Of a stretch of DNA of 64,000 nt, positions 46,657 through 55,814 are shown piece by piece. The DNA lies in the NCBI RefSeq assembly GCF_014698845.1, contig NZ_JACJTV010000001.1, forward strand, positions 186,001 through 250,000, in the 5' to 3' direction. Position 1 is the first letter of the stretch, and each line of letters begins with the position of its first letter. Origin of the DNA: Coleofasciculus sp. FACHB-1120 (lineage in GTDB: Bacteria; Cyanobacteriota; Cyanobacteriia; Cyanobacteriales; FACHB-T130). The notes beneath the pieces were generated by a model that ran no database searches, was not told where the DNA came from, and saw only the letters and a list, made by a program, of their open reading frames with translations. Both the position numbers and the translations under genes were made by a program.

Positions 46657-48558
46657 ATGCTGAGTGTACTTTCAGGAAGTACAAATACCATCATTGCGGC
46701 TGGTTACTATACGACTGCGTTTTTGATTTATCGCGGTTTTCTCCGAGGGCAGCATCTACTCAGCAATCCATTGATACTCGTAACTCTAGCAATCTTCTTT
46801 AGCTGTGCTGTAGAACATTCAGTGCAGCTTTTAAAATTAGTCTTTGGTGGGCAAAACGGCTCCCCAATGATACTGACAATTCAGGGAGGTTTCGTTCCAC
46901 TCATGGCTGTAGTCGTGGGAGCTTTCATTGCGCTGAGGCGTTACTACTCGCTCCTAGTTGAAAATTTCCAAATCCAAAAGAACACTAAAAATCAACTGGC
47001 TCAGGCTCAGGCTGAGTTGGAAAGAGCGAACGCCAATTTGGAAGTTTTGACAGATCGGGGCAAAAACTTATTGCAGACGAATCAACAATTGGAAAGGGAA
47101 ATTATTGATCGCAAACAGGCACAAAAAGCAACAGCATACACTCAAAGCTTATTAAATTCCATCGTAGAAAATCTGCCAATTGGGATTTTTATTAAAGAAG
47201 TGAATGAATTGCGATTTGTATTCTGGAACAAAGCCAACGAGGAACTCACTGGTTATTCTCCGGAAGAAGTGTTAGGCAAGAACGACTATGGCATTTTCCC
47301 GCCAGAGCAAGCTGATTTCTTCACAAGTCGCGATCGCGAAGTGTTGGCATCTGGGAAACTTCTGGAGATTCTGGAAGAGCCAATCCAGACAAAACATCAA
47401 GGTTTGAGGATTCTGCACACTAAAAAAATCCCGATTTTCGACGAATCGGGAATTCCCCAATATTTGTTAGGCATTTCCGAAGATATCACCGAGCGCAAGC
47501 AAGCGCTGGAGGCTTTAGGAGAATCGGAAGCTGCCCAAAGCAGCGCGATCGCAGCTCTGCAACAACAAGCAATCCAGATGAAAAAAGCGATGCAGGCGTT
47601 GCAAAGTAGTCAATCTCAACTGGTTCAGAACGAAAAAATGTCCAGTCTGGGGCAGCTAGTTGCGGGTGTTGCTCACGAAATTAATAATCCAGTCAGCTTT
47701 ATTTACGGCAATCTCGCTTACGCAGAGCAATACACCCAAAATTTGCTGCACCTTCTACAACTTTACCAGCGTTATTATCCCGATCTAGTCCCAGAAATCG
47801 AAGCGTATAAGGAAAATATCGATCTAACTTTTGTCATAGAAGACCTATCGAAGATACTCTCTTCCATGAAGCTAGGAGCAGATCGTATTCGCCAGATTGT
47901 TCTGAGTTTGCGGAATTTTTCTCGGCTCGATCAAGCAGAAATGAAGGAGGTCGATATTCATGAGGGGTTAGATAGTACGCTGCTGATTTTACAGCATCGA
48001 ATGAAAGCAAAGGGGGGAAATCAGGGAATTGAGCTGATCAAAGAGTACGGCGATCTCCCGCTTGTGGAGTGTCATGCTGGACAGATGAACCAGGTGTTTA
48101 TGAATATCCTCAACAATGCGATTGATGTTTTGGAGGAGTACAGCTATCAGCACTTAGCGATCGCAACCATTGAGAATTTGCATACACACTGTCTTCCGCA
48201 CTCTCTTCCGCTAGGTCAAACTCCCCCCATTCCCAATGTCCAAGCGCCAGTTGCTTCAATTAGAATTCGCACGGAGGTTGTCGAAATTGATGGCAGTCCT
48301 CAGGTAGTGATTCGGATTCGAGATAATGGGTCTGGCATCCCTCCAGAGGCGATGGCACGACTATTTGACCCTTTCTTCACGACTAAACCTGTTGGCAAGG
48401 GGACAGGCTTGGGTTTATCCATTAGCCATCAAATTGTGGTCGAGAAGCACGGTGGGATTCTAACGTGTTCTTCAGAACCCGGACAAGGAACAGAGTTTTG
48501 CATTGAAATCCCGATTGTTCATCGTCGAGCGCGAACCTGTCAGGAAGCCGAAACTTAA
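46657..48558 (+). CDS. Sensor kinase with ethylene-receptor-like membrane region
   Basis: 633 residues. Three membrane helices (about 11-28, 36-60, 72-95) precede a coiled coil, a PAS domain (about 152-275, ENLPIGIFIKE) and a HisKA/HATPase core (His in LVAGVAHEINNP, N box NILNNAIDV, DNGSGIP, GTGLGLSISH). Helix 2 has Cys50-A-V-E-His54, the same spacing as the copper-binding Cys65-His69 in plant ETR1; other ETR1 residues (Asp25, Pro36, Lys91) are not conserved. The ligand is therefore uncertain. GGAG precedes the start. Confidence 0.9.
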   Translation: MLSVLSGSTNTIIAAGYYTTAFLIYRGFLRGQHLLSNPLILVTLAIFFSCAVEHSVQLLKLVFGGQNGSPMILTIQGGFVPLMAVVVGAFIALRRYYSLLVENFQIQKNTKNQLAQAQAELERANANLEVLTDRGKNLLQTNQQLEREIIDRKQAQKATAYTQSLLNSIVENLPIGIFIKEVNELRFVFWNKANEELTGYSPEEVLGKNDYGIFPPEQADFFTSRDREVLASGKLLEILEEPIQTKHQGLRILHTKKIPIFDESGIPQYLLGISEDITERKQALEALGESEAAQSSAIAALQQQAIQMKKAMQALQSSQSQLVQNEKMSSLGQLVAGVAHEINNPVSFIYGNLAYAEQYTQNLLHLLQLYQRYYPDLVPEIEAYKENIDLTFVIEDLSKILSSMKLGADRIRQIVLSLRNFSRLDQAEMKEVDIHEGLDSTLLILQHRMKAKGGNQGIELIKEYGDLPLVECHAGQMNQVFMNILNNAIDVLEEYSYQHLAIATIENLHTHCLPHSLPLGQTPPIPNVQAPVASIRIRTEVVEIDGSPQVVIRIRDNGSGIPPEAMARLFDPFFTTKPVGKGTGLGLSISHQIVVEKHGGILTCSSEPGQGTEFCIEIPIVHRRARTCQEAET

Positions 48559-48606
48559 TGTAACGTAATATTAAGTCTCGGAAGAGCGAATCCTCGTTCT
48601 CAATTC

Positions 48607-50139
48607 ATGCCAAGCCGTCATGTTGTCGTTATCGGTGCTGGAATTGGTGGTCTCACTACTGGGGCATTACTGGCTCGTCGAGGCTACCCAGTCTTAGTTT
48701 TGGATCAAGCTCTGGTGCCTGGTGGATGTGCTTCCACGTTTAAACGCAAAGGATTTACCTTTGATGTGGGAGCGACTCAGGTAGCTGGACTAGAACCGGG
48801 GGGGATTCATCATCGGATTTTTCGAGAACTAGAAATTGAAATCCCAGCGGCGACGCCTTGCGATCCAGCTTGTGCGGTGTATCTACCGGGAGAAACCGAA
48901 CCAATTAACGTATGGCGCGATCCCCAAAAGTGGAAGGAGGAGCGTCAGCGGCAGTTTCCCGGAAGCGAACCATTTTGGGAGCTGTTGGCGACTTTATTCC
49001 GGGCGAGTTGGGCGTTTCAATCGCGCGATCCGGTGCTACCGCCGCGAAATTTATGGGACTTATGGCAGCTGGTATCGGCGGTTCGTCCTGATACGTTGAT
49101 TACTTTGCCCTACACTTTTTTGACAGTGGGAGACGCTTTGCGGGGGTATGGATTGGGCGATAATCAGCGTCTGAGAACGTTTCTGGATTTGCAGCTCAAG
49201 CTTTATTCTCAGGTAGATGCAGAGGAAACGGCTCTACTCTATGCAGCGACTGCGTTGAGTGTTTCCCAGGAGCCGCAGGGACTATTTCATCTCAAAGGCA
49301 GTATGCAGGTGTTGAGCGATCGCCTAGTCTCCTCTTTAGAGCGAGATGGTGGCAAGCTGTTGATGCGCCACACCGTTGAACGTATCCACACCACAAATGG
49401 CAAAGCCACTGGTGTCGTCATTCGCAATCAAAAGACCGGCGTTGTCTGGACAGAACCCGCCGACCACGTTGTTGCCAATGTCACCGCGCAAAATCTGGTG
49501 CAGCTGTTGGAATTGGAAGCAGAGAAACCAGAGAGTGCCAATTCTCCATCCAAAATCCAAAATCGATATCGTCGTCGAGTCGATAAATTGCCCCCATCGT
49601 CGGGAGCTTTTGTGGTGTATCTAGGTGTCGATCGAAGTGCGATTCCTTCAGGATGTCCGCCTCATTTGCAGTTTCTCTACGATTATGATGGCCCGATTGG
49701 GGAAAATAACTCTCTATTTGTCTCCGTGAGCCACGCCGGAGATGGTCGCGCACCAGAAGGCAAAGCAACTATCATCGCCTCTTCCTTTGTTGACACTCGA
49801 AATTGGTGGCAATCTGAGGATTATGAACAGCTAAAGCAACAATATACCGAGGAAGCGATCGCTCGCCTGAGTCAATTTTTTCACTTGACACCAGAAACTA
49901 TCGTCCATCAAGAAGCCGCCACACCCCGCACCTTTGCCCGCTTCACAGCACGCGATCGCGGGATTGTCGGCGGAATTGGTCAGCGAGTTTCTACCTTTGG
50001 TCCCTTTGGCTTTGCCAATCGCACACCCGTGAATCATTTGTGGCTAGTGGGAGATTCCACCCATCCCGGCGAAGGAACCGCAGGCGTCAGCTACTCCGCT
50101 CTCACCGTGGTGCGCCAAATCGAAAATGCCAAGAATTGA
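48607..50139 (+). CDS. crtD: C-3',4' carotenoid desaturase
   Basis: 510 residues. FAD-binding start VVVIGAGIGGLTTGALLARR, then GCASTFKRKGFTFDVGATQV and the C-terminal FAD motif HLWLVGDSTHPGEGTAGVSY. CrtD introduces the 3',4' double bond in the myxoxanthophyll pathway. At about 305-322 a loop ESANSPSKIQNRYRRR is encoded by CCAAAATCCAAAAT-like DNA typical of the intergenic repeats here. It starts 48 bp after the kinase gene. Confidence 0.85.
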   Translation: MPSRHVVVIGAGIGGLTTGALLARRGYPVLVLDQALVPGGCASTFKRKGFTFDVGATQVAGLEPGGIHHRIFRELEIEIPAATPCDPACAVYLPGETEPINVWRDPQKWKEERQRQFPGSEPFWELLATLFRASWAFQSRDPVLPPRNLWDLWQLVSAVRPDTLITLPYTFLTVGDALRGYGLGDNQRLRTFLDLQLKLYSQVDAEETALLYAATALSVSQEPQGLFHLKGSMQVLSDRLVSSLERDGGKLLMRHTVERIHTTNGKATGVVIRNQKTGVVWTEPADHVVANVTAQNLVQLLELEAEKPESANSPSKIQNRYRRRVDKLPPSSGAFVVYLGVDRSAIPSGCPPHLQFLYDYDGPIGENNSLFVSVSHAGDGRAPEGKATIIASSFVDTRNWWQSEDYEQLKQQYTEEAIARLSQFFHLTPETIVHQEAATPRTFARFTARDRGIVGGIGQRVSTFGPFGFANRTPVNHLWLVGDSTHPGEGTAGVSYSALTVVRQIENAKN

Positions 50140-50196
50140 TTCAGATGCAAGTGTTACAAAGATAGCAATCCTATTTGAGTTGTGAGCCAGCCCTTG

Positions 50197-50230
50197 AGAT
50201 CCCCGACTTCTTTCTCGAAGCCGGGGATCT
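50197..50230. terminator. Palindromic repeat/terminator after crtD
   Basis: AGATCCCCGACTTC and GAAGCCGGGGATCT pair with a single mismatch around a 6-nt loop, about 58 bp after the crtD stop. A near-palindrome of this text is common between cyanobacterial genes. Confidence 0.6.
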
Positions 50231-50267
50231 CGCGTTTACGAATTATTTAGGACTGGATCTAAGTGTT

Positions 50268-50366
50268 ATTAATATGCGCTGATTAATATGCGCGGTAATT
50301 CTGTTTGAAGCTTACAGAAAACCAGAATACCTCGGCTAAGTTAAAGGCATACTGGTTTTCTGTAAG
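50268..50366. repeat. Direct and inverted repeats in the crtD-DUF4383 gap
   Basis: ATTAATATGCGC occurs at 50268-50279 and 50282-50293. CTTACAGAAAACCAG (50311-50325) pairs exactly with CTGGTTTTCTGTAAG (50352-50366), a 15-bp stem with a 26-nt loop. It lies between convergent genes. No T-tract flanks it, so its role is unclear. Confidence 0.6.
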
Positions 50367-50430
50367 GCAATCAGCGACGTAAAACTCAATCGGATTCGAC
50401 AATCGACCCGCTATTAAACGCCACCCTTTT

Positions 50431-50904
50431 TTAGCCCTCGTTACGAGTACCGCCCTGTTGTGGTGTGCTTAGCTCCAATAAATCCGGTGTAACAATAAAG
50501 CCAAAGTACACTGCGATCGCGGCGGTGACTGCATGAAGCCAGACATCATTGCCAAAGATTGGGATCAAGCCCAAAGTTGACTGGGTAGCTGGAAAAAGCC
50601 CCATTAGCGTTAGTACCCCATAAAAAATTCCCAGGACTCCACTATAGAGGCGAGAACTGTCTAAGGCGATGGATGCAAAAATTCCCAGCAGTCCTACGAC
50701 AAGGTGAACAACATTATGTAAGACATTGATGGGGAATAACCCCAGCAAGTAACCGTATCCACTTGTGTATCCAAGACCCGCCATATCAGGCGTAACTGTA
50801 GGCGCTTTCACAAAGGCTGGAATAAATCCCATTACACCACACAGGAAAAAGAAAATGCCGACAATTAACGCAAATTTTTGCGTTGATTTCATTCCTTTCA
50901 TCAT
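50431..50904 (-). CDS. DUF4383 membrane protein
   Basis: 157 residues from ATG 50904; a TTG five codons earlier is an alternative. Four membrane helices are visible (FALIVGIFFFLCGVMGFIPA; LHNVVHLVVGLLGIFASIAL; YSGVLGIFYGVLTLMGLFP; HAVTAAIAVYFGFIV), as is common for DUF4383. Residues N-VLHNVVHLVVGL are the conserved core. The function of the family is unknown. Confidence 0.88.
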   Translation of the reverse strand: MMKGMKSTQKFALIVGIFFFLCGVMGFIPAFVKAPTVTPDMAGLGYTSGYGYLLGLFPINVLHNVVHLVVGLLGIFASIALDSSRLYSGVLGIFYGVLTLMGLFPATQSTLGLIPIFGNDVWLHAVTAAIAVYFGFIVTPDLLELSTPQQGGTRNEG

Positions 50905-51265
50905 TAAATTTCCGTACAAAGTTTGATTTTAATCTAAGCAGTATTAGCAGCTCTTTCGCCTTTCCTAAGGAAGAGGTGTTGAATCTGCCCAGAGAAAGGG
51001 TTTATTGTTAAAGGCGAACGTAATCGATCATACAACTGTAGCAAATTTAGACTACTAACCTAGACAGAGCGCTTGTCCCGTCTTAATTTCAGTAATTTTT
51101 TGTAAAGATGGATACAAAGAGGAGCGGTTAGCAATCAATTAACGCGAATATTAAGCGAAGTATACCCTTCACCACAATTAGGTAATTCTCGTTATTGAGG
51201 CGGTTAAGGTAGATAAAAATAGCAGCACTGCTAACGATTAAACCTACTCCGAAGGTCAAAAGAAT
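50905..51265. other. Divergent intergenic region, nothing recognised
   Basis: About 360 bp between the DUF4383 start and the five-PAS kinase. No hairpin, gene or RNA signature is seen. Promoters for both genes are expected here. Confidence 0.4.
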
Positions 51266-54235
51266 ATGCGTAGATTGGGAAGACGAGTGAGATCCGTGCA
51301 GGCTGCGCTAAAACCACAATTAATCCGGCAACTCAAAGCTGAAAAAGCTAGACTACTACGCCAATATCATAATTTGCTGGCTAACCCATTAATCGCTGAC
51401 GTTGTTGTTAATTCCCGCAATATCACCAAATGCAAAGCTGCTGAAGCTGCACTGAATCAGGCAAACGAAGCCTTAGAAATTCGCGTTGAGGAACGTACCA
51501 TTGCATTAACAGAAACCAATAATCAATTGCGGCAAGAAATTATCGAAGGCAAACAAGCTCTGGATGGGTTGAGAGAAAGTGAAGAACGGTTCCGTTGTTT
51601 GAGTAGCTACTCGCCAGTGGGGATTTTTTTGACAAATATGGAGGGTTGCTGCACCTACACAAATCCCCGCTGTCAAGCCATCTGTGGCTTCACCTTAGAG
51701 GAGAGTTTGCAAGAAGGGTGGTTGCAGTTTGTTCACCCAGGCGATCGCGATCGCGTCTTTGCAGATTGGTTGGCACATACTGCTGAACAGAGAGAATACT
51801 CTGACGAGTTTCGCTTTCAAACTAAAGAAGGAATTGTGCGTTGGGTTTACGTTCGGTCTTCACCGATGTTCTCCGATCGAGGAGAATTTATCGGTCATGT
51901 TGGAATTTTAGAAGACATTAGTGAAAGCCTGCGGCACGCTACGCTACGCCAGCACGCAGAGGAACAGCTAACACAGCAGCGCAGCCAGCAGAAAGCAATC
52001 CTCGATAATATTCCCCATTTAGCTTGGTTAAAAGACAAAGAAAGCAGATTCATTGCCGTCAACGAGGCATTTGGCAAAGCCTGCGGGCTCAAACCAGAAG
52101 ACTTAATTGGGAAGACAGATTTAGATATATGGCATCCAGATTTAGCCCAGAGATATCGAGAGGACGATCGAGAGGTGATGAAAATCGGCAAGCGAAAGCG
52201 TGTCGAAGAACCCGCAGTCTACCAAGAAGGAAAAATGCTATGGACAGAGACAATTAAAACCCCAATTTTTAATAACACCGGGGAGGTAATCGGAACAACC
52301 GGGATTGCGGTCGATATCACCGAGCGCAAGCAGTCAGAAGAAGCACTCCACCGCCGCGAACAAGGATTTAAAGCACTGGCTGAGAATTCCCCTGATATCA
52401 TTTCCCGATTTGACAAAGAATTGCGACATTTATATGTCAGTTCCGCTGTAGAGCGAACAATCGGAATATCCCCAGAAATATTTATCGGCAAAACTCATCC
52501 AGAGTTAAGAATCCCACCAGAAATTTATATTCCTTTTCAACAAATCCTTCAAGATGTATTTACAACAGGTCAGCCACACATTTTGGAAAGCAAGTCCCCA
52601 ATGAGCGGAAAATGCTATCAAGCTCGTATCGTCCCGGAATTTGCTTTAGATGGGTCAGTGGAGTCTGTGTTAAGTGTCGCTCGTGACATTACTGAGCAAA
52701 AACAGACAGAAGAAGCGCTCCGGGATGCACTTCAGAGACTGAACTTTCATTTTGAAAACTCACCCCTAGCGGTCATAGAGTGGGATTGTAATTTTCGGGT
52801 GTCGCGTTGGTCGTCGGAAGCAGAAAAAGTTTTCGGATGGAAAGCGGAGGAAGTTATTGGCAAACATCCCGCTGAGTGGCAGTTTGTCTTTTCTGAAGAC
52901 GTGCCAACTGTTGATAGTGTCATTCAGCGGTTAATTGATAGCAGAGAGCAGCGTAATGTTTCCCGAAACCGCAATTACACCAAGGATGGTTCCCGTGTCT
53001 ATTGCGAATGGTACAACTCGGCATTATTCGATAAATCGGGCAATTTAGTATCGGTGCTGTCTCTAACTCTGGATGTAACTAAGCGTAAAAAGATGGAGGA
53101 AGCGTTGCGGGAAAGCGAAACACGCTTCCGGATTATGGCTGACAACGTGCCTGCATTGATTTGGATGTCAGACATTAATTACAAGGGAACATTTTTCAAT
53201 CAAGCTTGGTTAGATTTTACAGGACGTAGCCTTGAACAAGAACTGGGCAACGGTTGGTTAGAAAGTGTCCATCCTGATAATTTACGACGTTGTTTGGACA
53301 CCTATAAATCAGCCTTCAATACTCGCCAACCAGTGCGAGTGGAATACCGCCTCAAGCGTGCTGATGGGAATTATCGCTGGGTTTTAGATACGGGGATTCC
53401 GCGCTTCACACCTGATGGCAGCTTTGCAGGTTACATCGGCTCGTGCATAGATATTACGGAGCGCAAACAGGCAGAAGAAGAGATTTTGAATGCTTTGGCA
53501 AAAGAAAAAGAACTGAGCGAACTGAAATCTCGCTTTGTCTCCATGACTTCCCACGAGTTCCGCACGCCTTTAAGCATTATTTTGTCTGCTTCGGAATTAT
53601 TAGAATATTATGGCAATCTCTGGAATCAAGAGGAAAGACTAGAACAACTTCATCTCATTCAATCCTCGGTTCACCACATGACCCAGTTATTAAATGATGT
53701 ACTGACATTAGGGAAAGCCGACGCGAGAAGATTAGACTTTAATCCGGCAACCCTTGACCTAATTGAATTCTGTCAGGCAATCGTTGCCGAAATACAACTT
53801 ACCGCGAGCAGGGGACATAAGATTATTTTTACCAGCCAATCCCCATGTCTGAATGCTTGTATGGATAAAAAATTGCTGAGACAAATTCTCAATAATTTAC
53901 TCTCAAATGCTATCAATTATTCACCAGAGAATAGCAATATTTATTTTAAGCTTGCTTCTGAAGATGGAGAGGCTATTTTAGAAATACAAGATGAAGGAAT
54001 TGGGATTCCTCTAGCAGATCAATCCCGATTGTTTGAACCGTTTCACCGGGGAACAAATGTCAGCAACATTAATGGTACGGGATTAGGACTGGCAATTGTG
54101 AAAAGGTGTGTAGACTTACATCAGGGTAGGATGATATTAACCAGTAAAATTGGGATTGGCACGACGTTTCAAGTCGTTCTTCCTTTAAATAACAGATTGA
54201 CGAGTCAAACCTGTGAAGAAGATTCTGGTGATTGA
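51266..54235 (+). CDS. Sensor kinase with five PAS domains
   Basis: 989 residues without membrane helices. After a basic coiled coil there are five PAS/PAC units (about 107-220, 235-355, 365-480, 492-610, 618-735), each ending in a D(V/I)T(E/K)(R/Q)K-like PAC end. HisKA has VSMTSHEFRTPLSI (about 758) and the ATPase has NNLLSNAINY, QDEGIGI and GTGLGLAIV. PAS signals are unknown; no FMN Cys motif (NCRFLQ) or haem His pattern is seen. Residues about 222-229 (LRHATLRQ) are coded by a GC-rich repeat. It overlaps the next gene by 23 bp. Confidence 0.92.
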   Translation: MRRLGRRVRSVQAALKPQLIRQLKAEKARLLRQYHNLLANPLIADVVVNSRNITKCKAAEAALNQANEALEIRVEERTIALTETNNQLRQEIIEGKQALDGLRESEERFRCLSSYSPVGIFLTNMEGCCTYTNPRCQAICGFTLEESLQEGWLQFVHPGDRDRVFADWLAHTAEQREYSDEFRFQTKEGIVRWVYVRSSPMFSDRGEFIGHVGILEDISESLRHATLRQHAEEQLTQQRSQQKAILDNIPHLAWLKDKESRFIAVNEAFGKACGLKPEDLIGKTDLDIWHPDLAQRYREDDREVMKIGKRKRVEEPAVYQEGKMLWTETIKTPIFNNTGEVIGTTGIAVDITERKQSEEALHRREQGFKALAENSPDIISRFDKELRHLYVSSAVERTIGISPEIFIGKTHPELRIPPEIYIPFQQILQDVFTTGQPHILESKSPMSGKCYQARIVPEFALDGSVESVLSVARDITEQKQTEEALRDALQRLNFHFENSPLAVIEWDCNFRVSRWSSEAEKVFGWKAEEVIGKHPAEWQFVFSEDVPTVDSVIQRLIDSREQRNVSRNRNYTKDGSRVYCEWYNSALFDKSGNLVSVLSLTLDVTKRKKMEEALRESETRFRIMADNVPALIWMSDINYKGTFFNQAWLDFTGRSLEQELGNGWLESVHPDNLRRCLDTYKSAFNTRQPVRVEYRLKRADGNYRWVLDTGIPRFTPDGSFAGYIGSCIDITERKQAEEEILNALAKEKELSELKSRFVSMTSHEFRTPLSIILSASELLEYYGNLWNQEERLEQLHLIQSSVHHMTQLLNDVLTLGKADARRLDFNPATLDLIEFCQAIVAEIQLTASRGHKIIFTSQSPCLNACMDKKLLRQILNNLLSNAINYSPENSNIYFKLASEDGEAILEIQDEGIGIPLADQSRLFEPFHRGTNVSNINGTGLGLAIVKRCVDLHQGRMILTSKIGIGTTFQVVLPLNNRLTSQTCEEDSGD
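51927..51950. repeat. GC-rich short repeat inside a coding region
   Basis: The 24-bp stretch beginning GCCTGCGGCACGCTACG lies inside the five-PAS kinase gene, in frame, at the joint between PAS1 and PAS2. Similar short elements are dispersed in cyanobacterial genomes; another one lies near 61127-61165. Confidence 0.4.
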
Positions 54236-55331
54236 AGATGAGCCAGCCGTTAGAAGCAACCTTCTCAAACTCCTCAAGGCTGAGGGTTTTGATGCCATTG
54301 GTGCAGAAAACGGTTTAGTGGGGGTGCAGTTGGCAAGGGAACACGAACCTGATTTAATTATTTGTGATATCATGATGCCCGATTTTGATGGTTACAGCGT
54401 GCTAACTCAATTGCGCCAAGACCAGATGACGGCGATAATTCCCTTTATTTTTCTCACCGCTAAAACGGAGAGAGAAGACTTGCGCCAAGGGATGCAGCTG
54501 GGGGCTGATGATTATCTGACGAAGCCGTTTACCAGAGCAGAATTGTTAGGCGCGATCGCTACTAGACTGAAAAAACAAGAAGCTGTGACACTCCTGCAAG
54601 GGAAAATCCAAGAACTCCAGCAGCTCAATATTCAGAAAGATGATTTGCTCGCTAGAGCCTCTCACGAATTGCGAACCCCTCTAGCCAACATGAAGTTGAT
54701 TATCCAAATGTTGGAAATCATCTCTAATGAAGAACAACAGCAACAATATAGAGCCTTATTAGAATCTGAATGTATTCGGGAGCTAGAGCTAGTAAACAAT
54801 ATCTTAGATTTGCATCGGTTAGGATCAGAAAAAAATTCAATTTCTCCAGAGACTTTGATTTTACAATACTGGTTTCCGACGCTAATTGAGCCATTTAAAC
54901 CAGGAATAGACCAGCGCCAACAAATCCTCAAAATCGATTGTCCTCCCGATATTCCTCCACTGATTTCAGATCGGCTTTGTCTAGAACAGATATTGATAGA
55001 ATTAATTGGTAATGCTTGTAAATATACACCCCAATTTGGGAAAATATCCATTAGTATCTATGTAGATAATTCAACAAAAATTAATTGTTTAAATTCAATA
55101 ATTAGCTTTAAAATTACTAATCAAGCAGAAATATTAAATACGGAATTACCTCGAATTTTTGATAAATTTTATCGCATTCCTAATGCGGACATCTGGAACC
55201 AAGGAGGAAGTGGGTTAGGTCTATATTTGGTACAGAGTTTAGTGAAAAAAATTGGAGGAAATCTTCAAGTTCAAAGCACACAGGGTTGGACTACATTTAC
55301 CGTGCAGCTACCTATTCAGACAAGTGTTTGA
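54213..55331 (+). CDS. REC-HisKA-HATPase kinase
   Basis: 372 residues, start GTG. A receiver domain comes first (VIEDEPAVRSNLL, phosphoacceptor in LIICDIMMPDFDG, FLTAKTE, LTKPF), then a kinase: DDLLARASHELRTPLANMK (His) and an ATPase with LIELIGNACKY and GGSGLGLYLVQ. The order is that of a response regulator that itself signals on by a kinase domain. The 23-bp overlap with the five-PAS kinase indicates co-translation and phosphate flow from one to the other. An output regulator is not present nearby. Confidence 0.92.
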   Translation: MKKILVIEDEPAVRSNLLKLLKAEGFDAIGAENGLVGVQLAREHEPDLIICDIMMPDFDGYSVLTQLRQDQMTAIIPFIFLTAKTEREDLRQGMQLGADDYLTKPFTRAELLGAIATRLKKQEAVTLLQGKIQELQQLNIQKDDLLARASHELRTPLANMKLIIQMLEIISNEEQQQQYRALLESECIRELELVNNILDLHRLGSEKNSISPETLILQYWFPTLIEPFKPGIDQRQQILKIDCPPDIPPLISDRLCLEQILIELIGNACKYTPQFGKISISIYVDNSTKINCLNSIISFKITNQAEILNTELPRIFDKFYRIPNADIWNQGGSGLGLYLVQSLVKKIGGNLQVQSTQGWTTFTVQLPIQTSV

Positions 55332-55814
55332 GTAAAAAAGAGTAATTAGATATCAATAGGCATTTAGCTTAAGGATAAGGTAGTTAAAATAGACATCTTG
55401 TACCTTTCTCAGTCAGCCCATCTACCTTAAACTCAAGCTCAATGCTCATCACTTACGTCCATTAAAATGGGGTGAAATTATTACTTCGCCTTCTTCAGAA
55501 GACTTGATTCTGTAAGCCTGGGTTTTAAATCCCAAGTGCGCTAAGTGCGTAATACGACTGGTGCAAGAAGGTGAGGGCTTGAGCGATTAGAGGGGGGAAT
55601 TTATTCTCCGGAGGGATTGAAGCGAAGCTCAAGTTTTAACAGAAGTGGATAATGACATAACCTGAAAGGGCAGGCGAATTACAACTCTTTGAGGCAAAAA
55701 CTCCGATTCTGTGTAAGATGTAACAAAAATTCTACACAGTAATTTCGTTGCTGCATAAGAATAAGTAATAGTGGCTTCAGCCTGTTTTCCTCAGAAACAG
55801 CTACAGACAAACTT
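55332..55814. other. Intergenic region before the helicase gene
   Basis: 483 bp without a gene. GTGCGCTAAGTGCG and a small hairpin near 55490 are seen, and a GC-rich purine stretch around 55590-55620 (GGGGGGAATTT and CCGGAGGG). No known RNA is recognised. It should contain the promoter of the helicase gene. Confidence 0.4.

Noticed and set aside
55480-55620. Structured RNA or tRNA before the helicase gene
   Set aside because: Some GC-rich text is present but no cloverleaf, T-loop motif or known RNA signature was found.
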